Translations under genes and position numbers: made by a program
The notes under the pieces: generated by a model
Seen by the model: the letters and a program-made list of their open reading frames with translations, nothing else
Databases searched by the model: none
What the model was told of the DNA's origin: nothing
In this document: piece by piece, positions 47,411 to 57,480 of the stretch
How positions within the stretch are numbered: the stretch's first letter is position 1
Layout of the letters: the number at the start of each line of letters is the position of its first letter
Assembly (NCBI GenBank): GCA_024663395.1
Contig: JANFAH010000030.1
Span: 1-64,000 of the forward strand
Source of the DNA: Pisolithus tinctorius
Lineage: Eukaryota > Basidiomycota > Agaricomycetes > Boletales > Pisolithaceae
DNA length: 64,000 nucleotides
Direction: 5' to 3'

Positions 47411-47905
47411 TCACCGTCGTCGCACGTGTATCATATTACTAAGTGGTACGTATTCCTTCTGTCTTGGTTATTGCTTCTTCCTTACTGTTCTCTTGCTGTT
47501 CCGGCATTTACCGATGTTTCGATGTCGATCGCACGCATGAAACCCACACGAACAGAGCTCATCTTCCGAGGCTCTCCGTTTACCACCGTTGCACACGTAT
47601 TCCATTACCAAGTGGTACGTGTTCCCTCCGTTTTGGGCCTTCAGGGGTTCGAGTCTCCGCTTATTAGCGATGTATTTCCTCCGTTTTCGTTATTACATCT
47701 TCCATTCAGCTCCTTCCCCTGTCTCGGCATTCACCACGGTTCGTTCTTGGGGGGGGGTTTGGTCCTTCAAGGGTTTGTTGTGCAGGTTCGTTTTCGATCG
47801 CATGCACGAGACCCGCGAACAGAGTCCGAATTGTTCAAGTCTCTGTTCACTACCATTGCATGCGTATGTTTTACGAAGTGGTACGTACTCTCTCTGTATT
47901 GATTA
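47375..47905 (+). repeat. Irregular tandem repeat, three units, around AAGTGGTACGT
   Basis: Three units of roughly 180-260 bp share ATCGC...GAGACCC...GAACAGAG, then a C/T-rich piece with TTCACCGTCG-like sequence and ATTACNAAGTGGTACGT (near 47440, 47607 and 47870). No coding potential is evident. Confidence 0.7.
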
Positions 47906-48152
47906 TTGCATATTCCTTATGGTTCGTTCCACCTGGTACTTATCACGATACGGCATGACACCAATCTTCTTTTCTGATATTTTCCTTTTGTTCCACTCGC
48001 TACTCATGTAATAACCGCAAGCGTCATTATTCCATCGCAACAAGCCGCCATTTTACCGAATAACTCCATGGGTTTTTTTATATCAGGTAAGGCATGGCTT
48101 TACTTAAATACCTCATCTGACCGCTTTTCCCCTCCTCCCCATCGTTCTTGAC

Positions 48153-51100
48153 ATGCCTCGCGCGCCGAAAAGTGTTGACCAAGTCGCGGACGACTCTACG
48201 GATTTGCACACCCGGGTTCTTCGAAACCGCAAAATCCCCACCACCAAGATGGCTCCTCCACCAGAGGTAAGTTATCTTGTCACCGTCGATCCCATCTGAC
48301 CCCTGCCTTCACAGATCAAAAAAGACAAGCCCAAGCCCCGGCACGCGTGCAACCGCCTGAAGGATGGGAAGAACATATGTTCGGTCTCCGTGACAGGAGG
48401 AGATCACTCACTCCTAGTGTTTCTGTGTCCTCCCAAAATTCTACTACCCCGATCTTGCAGGAAGACCAGGTCGAGGGCGCTCCGATGGAGGAGGATACTG
48501 GTGAGGCTGAGGCTGAGGCTGAGGCTGAGGCTGAGGTTGAGGTCAACGTTCCTGCTGACGAGGGCAGTCAACGTCCTGATGATGGGGCTAGTCAACTTCC
48601 AGACGATGAAGGTTCGTTTTTTTTTGAATATTTTTCTCGTTCTCTCACAGTTCTGTAGATGTTGCATTGTTATATCCTTGACTCCGGGGTTTGGTGCCCC
48701 CCCCTTCTCTCATCTGACTGTGGGTTCGGTGCCCAATGGTCTAAAGCTAGGCGCTTTGGATCCTCATGAGAGTCGCCAAGTGTCCTGTGTCATTTTCACT
48801 TCTTTTCTAGACACTTTGTTATCCTTTGATGTGTCTTTTGTCGCACTGCAATGCATTCTCTTCCATATTGACATGTTCATAGTAGATCAGGATGATTCTG
48901 AATCATCACTTCCTCCATCTTCGCCACCAGCTGAAGACTCCAGTTCCGACGCCGAGGATGAGTTTCCCCCACGTCGTCCTGGTCGCCGTGTGGAACACAA
49001 ACCTAAAAGCAAGGGCAAAAGTAGGGCTATGGATGTTGACGACAGTGATATAGTGAGTCAGGATGATCATGAACACGCCGGAATGCGAAATTTAGGAAGA
49101 CTGGGAACTTGTCCCATGCCGCTCTCGATGAGATACGTGACTTCGCGACCGAAGTCAAGGCAAAAGCAGAAGAACTTGGACGTCGACACGGCAAGTCTCC
49201 TCGTGACATCCTTGTCGCTGCTGGGCTCAGTGTCAAACCATCTCACACGAAGCTCAACGAGGCCAACCTCTTCCGCTCGTGGTATTGGGCCACCCAACCG
49301 AAACCTGATGGCGGTATGCATGCCCTTGTCACATACTCTTTTATAACATTCTTCCCAGCCGACCGAAACATGGTCAACAATATCATTACGGCGGAGTACA
49401 ATCAACTCATGAAAGATATCCCCAAAGACGACACCGCGGCAAGAAAGGAGAAGTTGAAGGCCGTTTATGAATGGAGCGAGAGCTCCTCAGCAGTGCCCGC
49501 TAACAAATCAGTCAAGTCCATCGCAGTCAGAGTCCACAACGCGAAGACGCAGTTCTCCGATTGGTAAGTGGTTGTAAGTGGGTGGGTGGGTGGCAGATCT
49601 TACCGTCGAGCAGGCTGAAGCGTGGTCGACTCTTGAAGACATCGAAATTGCTGGAGTTGTGATGTATGTTGGACAAGACCCTGCAGGACGCCAGACCTCT
49701 GGCATATTTGGTGGTTCCGATATCATACGAAAGTACATCAATGATCGTGCCATTGATGTTCGGGACTTATGGACAAGTACACCGCAATATTTAAGTAAGT
49801 GATGTTACACATATCTTACTCGGACTCATTGCAATTAGGTGTCTCAGGGATGGTAATGGTACTGAGGCTGGGTTATTAAGGACGAGTGCTTCTGCCAGTT
49901 CAGCTCCGGCATTGGAGTTGCATTGTCGAATGAAGGAGATACCAAGAGATCGCAACCGCCGGGTATTTGGATCTATGATGAAGGAGAAGTTGATAACGGC
50001 GCTCCAAGATCTACGCAGTACGTATTTCTGGTATTCCGTATATTCTCTTCTAAGTGTCTTCCCATAAGCGACCCGTGGGGTCGAAGTTGGTGATCCCCAG
50101 AAAATCATTTGGCAGCGGCTTCTTGAGTTCGTTAGGAGGAACTCTCTCGTCATAATCAACTGGCCGCTTGGGGTGCCTCCACCGGCCCTGGTTTTGAGTA
50201 CAAGAAACTCAAAGCTGATGCTCTCCGCCAACTTGTGGTACCTTATCTGCGGAGAAAGCTAGGCTCGATGTACGATGGACAATCTGATGACGACGATGAC
50301 GAGAAAAATGATCGTCTGGATGGTGTGCCAGAGGTCGAAATCAAACCCTGGAATGAAGGTATTGCATACATTTTTTGTCTAACTCATCGCTGACCGTTTT
50401 TGCAGATGTCATCAGCATAAGGGATGTACACCCATTAAAGGGAGAGATCGCACTGGTCAAGGCTCCTGATGGCACGGTTTTGCGCAAGGTGTCTGACGAT
50501 CCTGAGTGGCAGAAGTCCCGCGAAGAAGAGGATCCAGGTATGGCGGCACATCATGCACAGAGCGGAATCCCATTTCCATCGCAAGCGGCCTCGTGTGGAG
50601 GTGACGGATAATGACACAGTTCCTCGTGAGGTGAGTCAATCCACTCAACCTCTGGTGTCCACTAATGCTCCCCAAGGCTTCACGCTCTGACCGCCAAATG
50701 CCCCTGCATGACGAAGGCAGGGATGCATGCCCCATTGCTGGCGACCGCGGTGTAGTGATTTACCCTGCTGCATTTTGGTCGAAACTAACAGGCGACATGC
50801 ACAGGATGCACTTCGTGACCCACCAGCACACACAAGCCACGAGAACACTCGAGAGTCCGGTCGATCTGAGCCCCCTTGCCGGCTCGCGCTATGGGGTGAG
50901 GTCCGGACATACCAGTTGATTAAAAGACTAATGGAGGACTGCACAGGATCTGCATCGTGATGCTGTCCCAAGCCGTTCGCACCTGCGGACCCTGGCCCTT
51001 CTCAGCAGTTTCCACCATCTCGGCGTTATGAGGTGAGTAACCCAGGCATTCTGCTTCTTGAAGGAGACCAATAGGATGTCCCGCAGGACCCTCGTTATGA

Positions 51101-51409
51101 CCGCGCCAACTATCATGTTCCTGGCCCCTCCGATATTCCCTACAATGTTCGTGGCTTGATCCTTCATTGTCACATTTTGTTTAGCTTCTCTATAGGTATT
51201 ACCACCCTGCCCGCCACGGTTCGGGGCGTTTCCCTCCGTCCCGTCAGACGTATCGCATACCATCTCGCCCTGACCATCATGTTTACCATGATGCTCCATA
51301 TATCTCTGACTACTACCCCCCAGCCCAGCCTACAGCACAGCAATGGGTTGACAGAGGTAGTGCTGCACAGTATGAGGACGAATTTCCTGAGGATTACTTA
51401 GATTATTAG
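48153..51409 (+). CDS. Unrecognised multi-exon protein in the 22-kb element, acidic and Tyr/Pro-rich C-terminus
   Basis: ATG 48153 starts MPRAPKSVDQVADDSTDLH. Exon 1 ends at 48266 (GTAAGT) and exon 2 begins at 48315. An acidic stretch with repeated Glu-Ala (48506-48545) and PPSSPPAEDSSSDAEDEF (from 48900) follow. The best conserved-looking part is GNLSHAALDEIRDFATEVK ... RRHGKSPRDILVAAGLSVK (49100-49240), then YEWSESSSAVP. Later come AGVVMYVGQDPAGRQTSGIF (49650) and the final exon 51196-51409, ending YEDEFPEDYLDY at TAG 51407-51409. I recall this as a repeated family in mushroom genomes, function unknown. Frame continuity near 48360-48420 and 49060-49100 is unresolved, so it may be broken. 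Confidence 0.58.
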
Positions 51410-52589
51410 TCTCCTCAGTATTTTCTTTAGAAATACATGTTTGTTTTTCCGTGATAGGGTGAGCAGTGAGTGAATCAAATCTCTCAGTTCTCCGTCATTT
51501 TGAATGCAAGAGCATTTGTCTGCTTGACTGTTATTTTGTTACCTCCTGTGGCCACACTGCCATATTGCTGCTCACTTGATCTACCAATGAATTTTCTACT
51601 GATTGACATTCTACAGGGAAGATGCATCTACTCAAAATACTGTATGCTTGTTTGAAGAGTTTGGGCTGCAGAGAGTTAGGTCAAAGGACATTTGAGGTGA
51701 AGCTTAGAGGCCACACCTACAGATAAAGGAGCCTCCAGCAATGAGGAGGGATATGGTGACATTAAGCAAGTGTTGATGTGGTGATCACTGACTGACAACT
51801 CTCCTAGTGTCACTGTGTCCAATGGCCAGGGGCTCTGGTGAGTTCTGCTGCCTGGTCTCCTGTGTACCTTATCTATATTTGATTACTGTGATCAAGTGAT
51901 TGTTTTTCCCTGGTGAGTTGAGGGAACTCAATGGAATTCAAATGGAATTGAAATGATTATCTCAAAATAATGGGTAAATAGCCTGAATTTTGAGAGGACT
52001 AAAAACACTCAAAAGTCAATTTCCTTCAAGTTTTGACAGATAGGGTTTTTCCACATGGTGAGGGGGGTGGCAAGGTTGGAAAGCAAGGATTGAAAGTGGT
52101 GTTGAGGCAAGGTTAGCAGTACCTCAGATTAAAGGGACTTGGGCAACATCTCTTGCTTACTAATCAGGTGTTGTTATCATCATCAGGATACTACAGTTCT
52201 ATGTTACATGCAAGCAGTGTAGAGCTGCAGAGGTTGACTTCTGGATTTATTTTGGTCTTGTCTGGGTTCTCTCATTGACTTTTCCCTATAAACATTGTTG
52301 TTCAATGCTTTTTCTAAGAGCCTATTTTTGTGTTGAGAATTAATCTACCTGCATTGCTACTAAAACAGGTCTATCTTTTATCAGACCCATCATGTTGTTA
52401 TCATTTGCAGCTGCACAATTTGCCCCCATTTAATCTGCTACATTGGCCCTTCACTGTGCTCTGTGAGTTAGTATAAAAATTAGATAACATTACCTGTGCA
52501 ATATGTCAATACAGCCCTGCATGGTGGATCTGGTTGACTTGAAGCTGCCACAAAATTGATTTGAGAGCATTTTGGTGTTCTGACATATA
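51410..52589. other. Non-coding CpG-poor region next to the right arm
   Basis: From about 51,420 the sequence turns AT-rich and almost CpG-free, up to the satellite array. I see no gene, repeat or RNA here. It may be part of the mobile element's backbone. Confidence 0.5.
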
Positions 52590-52599
52590 GTACATGGAC

Positions 52600-55545
52600 A
52601 TCCTACTGGCCTCTATGGAGAGGGGTGGAATGTCCAACTGGCCTTCAGAGGGGGGAGTGGGATGTCCCACAGTAGCTTCCAAAGCTACCATGGGACATCC
52701 CATTGGCCTATGGAAGGGGGGGGGACATCCCACAGTATCCTCCAAAGCTATCATGGGACATCCCACTGGCCTCCAGAGAGGGGGGTGGGATGTCCCACAG
52801 TAGCCTCCAAAGCTATCATGGGACATCCCACTGTCTATAGAAAGGGGGTTGGGATGTCCCATAGTGCCTCCAAAGCTAGCATGGGACATCCCACTGGCCT
52901 CCAGAGAGGAGGGTGGGATGTCCCACAGTAGCCACTGAAGCTATCATGGGACATCCCACTGGCATCTGGAAGGGGGATGGGATGTCCCACAGTAGCCTCT
53001 GAAGCTATCATGGGACATCCCACTGGCATCTGGAAGGGGGGTGGGATGTCCCACAGTAGCCTCCAAAGCTATCATGGGACATCCCACTGCTATGGAAGGG
53101 GGGTTGGGATGTCCCACAGTAGCCTCCAAAGCTATCATGGGACATCCCACTGTCTATGAAAGGGGGTTGGGATGTCCCATGTAGCCTCCAAAGCTAGCAT
53201 GGGACATCCCACTGGCCTCCAGAGAGGAGGGTGGGATGTCCCACAGTAGTCTCTGAAGCTATCAAGGGACATCCCACTGACCTCTGGAAAGGGGGGTTGG
53301 ATGTCCCACAGTAGCCTCCAAAGCTATCATGGAATCCCACTGTCCCTGGAATGGGGGTTGGGATGTTTCACAGTAGCATCAGAAGCTATCATGGGACATC
53401 CCACTTGCCTCCAGAGATGGGGGTGGGATGTCCCAGTAGCATCTGAAGCTATCATGGGACATCCCACTGACCTCTGGAAGGGGGTTGGATGTCCCAGTAG
53501 CCTCCAAAGCTATCATGGGACATCCACTGTCCCCTGAGGGGGTTGGGATGTCCCAGTAGCCTCCAAAGCTATCATGGGACATCCCACTGGCCTCCAGAGA
53601 GGGGGTGGGATGTCCCATGTAGCCTCTGAAGCTATCATGGGACATCCCACTGCCTCCTAGAGGGGGTGGGATGTCCCACAGTAGCCTCTGAAGCTATCAT
53701 GGGACATCCCTTGGCTCCAGAGAGGGGTGGGATGTCCCACAGTAGCCTGAAGCTATCATGGGACATCCCACTGGCCTCCAGAGAGGGGGGTGGGATGTCC
53801 CACAGTAGCCTCTGAAGCTATCATGGGACATCCCATTGTCCTATGGAAAGGGGCTGGGATGTCCCACAGTAGCTTCTAGCTATCATGGGACATCCCACTG
53901 GCCTCCAGAGAGGGGGTGGGATGTCCCACAGTAGCTCTGAAGCTATCATGGGACATCCCACTGTCCTCCAGAGAAGGGGGTGGGATGTCCCACAGTAGCC
54001 TCCAAAGCTATCATGGGACATCCCACTGGTCTCCAGAGAGGGGGTGGGATGTCCCACAGTAGCTCTGAAGCTATCATGGGACATCCCACTGTCCTAGGAA
54101 AGGGGGTGGATGTCCCACAGTAGCTCTGAAGCTATCATGGGACATCCCACTGTCTCCAGAGAGGGGGTGGGATGTCCCACAGTAGCCTCCAAAGCTATCA
54201 TGGGACATCCCACTGGCCTCCAGAGAGGAGGGTGGGATGTCCCACAGTAGTTCTGAAGCTATGGGACATCCCACTGACCTCTGAAGGGGGTGGGATGTCC
54301 CAGTAGCCTCCAAAGCTATCATGGGACATCCCACTGTCCAGAGAGGGGGTGGGATGTCACAGTAGCTCTGAAGCTATCATGGGACATCCCACTTGCCTCC
54401 AGAGAAGGGGGTGGGATGTCCCACAGTAGCTCTGAAGCTATCATGGGACATCCCATTGTCCTATGGAGGGGGTGGGATGTCCCACAGTAGCTTCTGAAGC
54501 TATCATGGGACATCCCACTGGCTCCAGAGAGGGGTGGGATGTCCCACAGTAGCCTCCAAGCTATCATGGGACATCCCACTGGCCTCCAGAGAGGGGGGTG
54601 GGATGTCCCACAGTAGCTCTGAAGCTATCATGGGACATCCCACTGGTCTCCAGAGAGGGGGTGGGATGTCCCACAGTAGCTCCAAGCTATCATGGGACAT
54701 CCCACTGTCCTATGGAAAGGGGGCTGGGATGTCCCACAGTAGCTCTGAAGCTATCATGGGACATCCCATGTCCTATGAAAGGGGGTGGGATGTCCCACAG
54801 TAGCTCTGAAGCTATCATGGGACATCCCACTGGCTCCAGAGAGGGGTGGGATGTCCCACAATAGCCTCCAAAGCTATCATGGGACATCCCACTGGCCTCC
54901 AGAGAGGAGGGTGGGATGTCCCACAGTAGCCTCTGAAGCTATCATGGGACATCCCATGTCCTATGGAAAGGGGGGGGATGTCCCCAGTAGCCTGAAGCAT
55001 CATGGGACATCCCACTGCCTCCAGAGAGGGGGTGGGATGTCCCATGTAGCATCTGAAGCTATCATGGGACATCTCATGACCTCCATAAGGGGGTGGGATG
55101 TCCCAAGTAGCCTGAAGCTATCATGGGATCCCACTGGCTCCAGAGAGGGGATGGGATGTCCCATAGCCTCCAAAGCTATCATGGGACATCCCACTGGCCT
55201 CCAGAGAGGGGTGGGATGTCCCACAGTAGCCTCTGAAGCTATCATGGGACATCCCATTGTCCTATGGAAAGGGGCTGGGATGTCCCACAGTAGCTTCTGA
55301 AGCTATCATGGGACATCCCCTGGTCTCCAGAGCAGGGGTGGGATGTCCCACAATAGCCTCCAAAGCTATCATGGGACATCCCACTGTCTATAGAAAGGGG
55401 GCTGGGATGTCCCACAGTAGCCTCTGAAGCTATCATGGGACATCCCACTGGCCTCCAGAGAGGGGGGTGGGATGTCCCACAGTAGCCTCCAAAGCTATCA
55501 TGGGACCTCCCACTGGCCTCCAAAAATGGGTGGTGGGATGTCCCA
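52600..55545 (-). repeat. Hairpin satellite array, right arm (just under 50 monomers)
   Basis: The same monomer as the left arm in inverted orientation, for example GGGATGTCCCA-CA-GTAGCTT-CCA-AAGCTAC-CA-TGGGACATCCC at 52659-52701. Unlike the left array, many copies carry 1-4 base deletions in the linker or centre, while the GGGATGTCCC and GGGACATCCC boxes are mostly kept. Confidence 0.92.
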
Positions 55546-55555
55546 TCATTGGCTC

Positions 55556-55672
55556 TTGGTTGTTCTACATAGATGACCTTGATGAACATGTGACTAAAGG
55601 TGGGATTGAACCAGCAGTCTCCTGGAGTTGACCTTGTGGTTTAATCACTGAGCTATATGGTTTGAGTACTAA
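55556..55672 (-). mobile_element. tRNA-derived SINE-like insertion
   Basis: On the minus strand an A-box-like TAGCTCAGTGATTAA and a B-box-like GGTTCAATCCC are spaced as in a tRNA (about 55660 and 55605). The acceptor arms do not pair, so it is not a working tRNA. It has no partner in the left arm, so it was inserted after the arms formed. Confidence 0.6.
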
Positions 55673-56589
55673 TGTCAGTTGCTTGGGGGTTAGATCAGAA
55701 CTTTGGGAATAATTATCCATGAAGAGTAATACACAGAATGCACCATCTCCAACAGACTTCAGTGGTCTTTAGCAACACAAGTCCACCCTTCCTTTGAGAA
55801 TCAACAACGTTCAGTCTTCTGCCCATCCTGGCTGGATTGGTATTTGAAGCACATGGTGGTCCACTGGAGGGCCTTACAGCCCAGGGTCATAATGGGACAT
55901 TGGGCACCACAGCAATCAGATTACATAACCCCTTTGGACAGTGGGGTTCTCACATGCTTGTGCCCCACAATAGTGTCATGTATTGTGCTACAATCTATTC
56001 CTTGGCTTGGAAGGTCTTCCACTCATCCTCATTGAATGCATTTAGTATGATCTTATTAATGTGTACTCCTTCTATAAGCAATGGAACTTACTCATGGGAC
56101 AGTGCTGAATCCATTAAAATTTATCACAATGATGCAAGGCTCACTTCCAGAAGTATTGTATGATTCTGGAGATGACACCTCACAATCACACTGATTTCCC
56201 ACTTCAAATTTGTGCATAATAAGTGTACCAAATGGTTTTGGAAAGTCAGTGGCTGCCACATACATAGGCCCCTACTTTGCCAGGTATTCTCATCATCCTG
56301 GATAATTGTGACTGCTTTGGTTTCTTGGTCAGAAGTGGGATTTCAGTGTGAATATGAGCTGCACTTTTGCAGCTGAGGACCCCTGACACCTAAGGCAGCC
56401 ATGGGACAGCCCAAAATATATTACCAAAGGGCTGGGATTATGGGACATCCCAGCTCCTGCACACTGCAAATAGCCCTGGGACATGGCCAGATGTCCCTGG
56501 GATGACCTGGTCTGAGTGGCTTTTAGCTTGGATGATTTGTAGAAAACTTCAGCCTAAATGCTTATGAAAATTGGTCACCTAGCTTCGTT

Positions 56590-57310
56590 ATGATTAGCAC
56601 CACTTTCCCACATCCCCCTTGCCCACCTTGCCCCCAGAAAAAAAATTGGTATGTCATTTTCTCTTTGTCTCATTTCATTGTGCTTAGGGCCATCTTCCCA
56701 CATCCCCCTTGGCCCCCTTGCCCTCAGAAAAAAAATGATGTGACTTTCAGGCTTGTCTCCCCCCCTCCACTAATCAATTTTTCCTTTTGTCTAGCTTCAT
56801 TGTGCTTAGTGCTACATTCCCACATCCCCCTTGCCTGCCTTTCCCCCAGAAAAAAAATTGGTATGTCATTTCCTCTTCATCTTGCTTCATCATGCTTAGG
56901 GCCACATTCCCACATCCCCCTTGCCCCCCTTGCCCAAAGAAACAAAATGGTATGTGAGTTTCAGGATCATATCCCCCCCTCCACTAATGACTTTTTCCTT
57001 TCATCTAGCTTTGTCATCCTTGGGCCATCTTCCCACATCCCCCTCCTTTTGTCTAGCTTTGCCCTACTTAGTGCCAAATTCCTGCATCCCCCTTCCCCCC
57101 TTGCCCCCAGAAACACAATCAGTATGTCATTTTCTTTTTGTTGAGCTTTGTCATGCTTAGGGCCATCTTCCCACATCCCCCTCCCACCCTTGCCCCAAGA
57201 AAAAAAATGGTATGTGATTTTTCAGGCTCATCTCCCTGTGTCCACTAATGAATTTTTCCTTTCATCTAGCTTCATCATTCTTAAGGCCATCTTCCCACAT
57301 TACTCTATAC
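56590..57310 (+). repeat. Tandem repeat of about 100-130 bp, around six to seven copies
   Basis: Units contain TTCCCACATCCCCCTTGCCC, an A-run (CAGAAAAAAAA), GGTATGTCATTTTC and a C/T-rich piece with CTAGCTTCATTGTGCTTAGGG. Long open frames (for example + 56590-57144) come from the repeat and are not taken as genes. Confidence 0.85.
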
Positions 57311-57480
57311 ACATGTATGTATCCATATAATATGTATGTAACTATGTAACATGCATATCTACATTCATAATTCCATTATATTCCAAGTCAGCTGGGGTTT
57401 ACCCACATGCTGTCATTTTCTCTCCTAAGTATTCTGATTGCATGGCAGCCTTACTGATCTTGTACCACTAGACTACCACA

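Larger units (their letters stand above)
44265..48152. other. Divergent intergenic region with structured repeats
   Basis: This 3.9-kb stretch lies between the minus-strand gene starting at 44264 and the plus-strand gene starting at 48153. It is CpG-rich and carries hairpin-repeat copies and two tandem repeat groups, listed separately. Open frames here (for example 46805-47080 and 47330-47902) show no domain. It could hold promoters for both genes. Confidence 0.5.
34603..56580. mobile_element. 22-kb element with long inverted arms, carrying a KDZ transposase
   Basis: The left boundary AGGTAACCAATTTTCATAAG (34603) is mirrored at the right boundary CTTATGAAAATTGGTCACCT (ending 56580). The match extends inward through ATTTAGGCTGAAG, the GTCCCAGGGACATCTGG segment, the GAGCATGTGAG segment and a satellite array. 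The arms are about 3.2 kb (34603-37800) and 4.0 kb (52590-56580). They enclose a KDZ transposase gene next to the left arm and two unrecognised multi-exon genes. No target duplication is visible at these boundaries, so the true termini could be slightly different or the flanks rearranged. That the whole is one transposon is an inference from the symmetry plus the transposase. Confidence 0.72.
52590..56580 (-). repeat. Right inverted arm of the 22-kb element
   Basis: Reverse complement of the left arm. The satellite array is at 52600-55545, the outer unique part at about 55860-56580. Some 300 bp between them (55560-55860) have no partner in the left arm and include a tRNA-like segment. Confidence 0.85.

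Noticed and set aside
41964..51409. A TET/JBP dioxygenase gene linked to the KDZ transposon, as I recall from other mushrooms
   Set aside because: I searched for HxD-type and Arg-containing oxygenase motifs in the translated frames and saw none.
55593..55668. A functional tRNA gene
   Set aside because: The acceptor and anticodon arms do not pair, and only box-like promoter motifs remain.
34590..56595. Target site duplication at the ends of the 22-kb element
   Set aside because: Flanks tgtattcacttc and agcttcgttatg do not match over 4-10 bp, so none is claimed.
56590..57144. 184-codon open frame at 56.6-57.1 kb
   Set aside because: It repeats HIPLA/PSPPLPP-like peptides in step with the approximately 105-bp tandem repeat, so it is not a gene.
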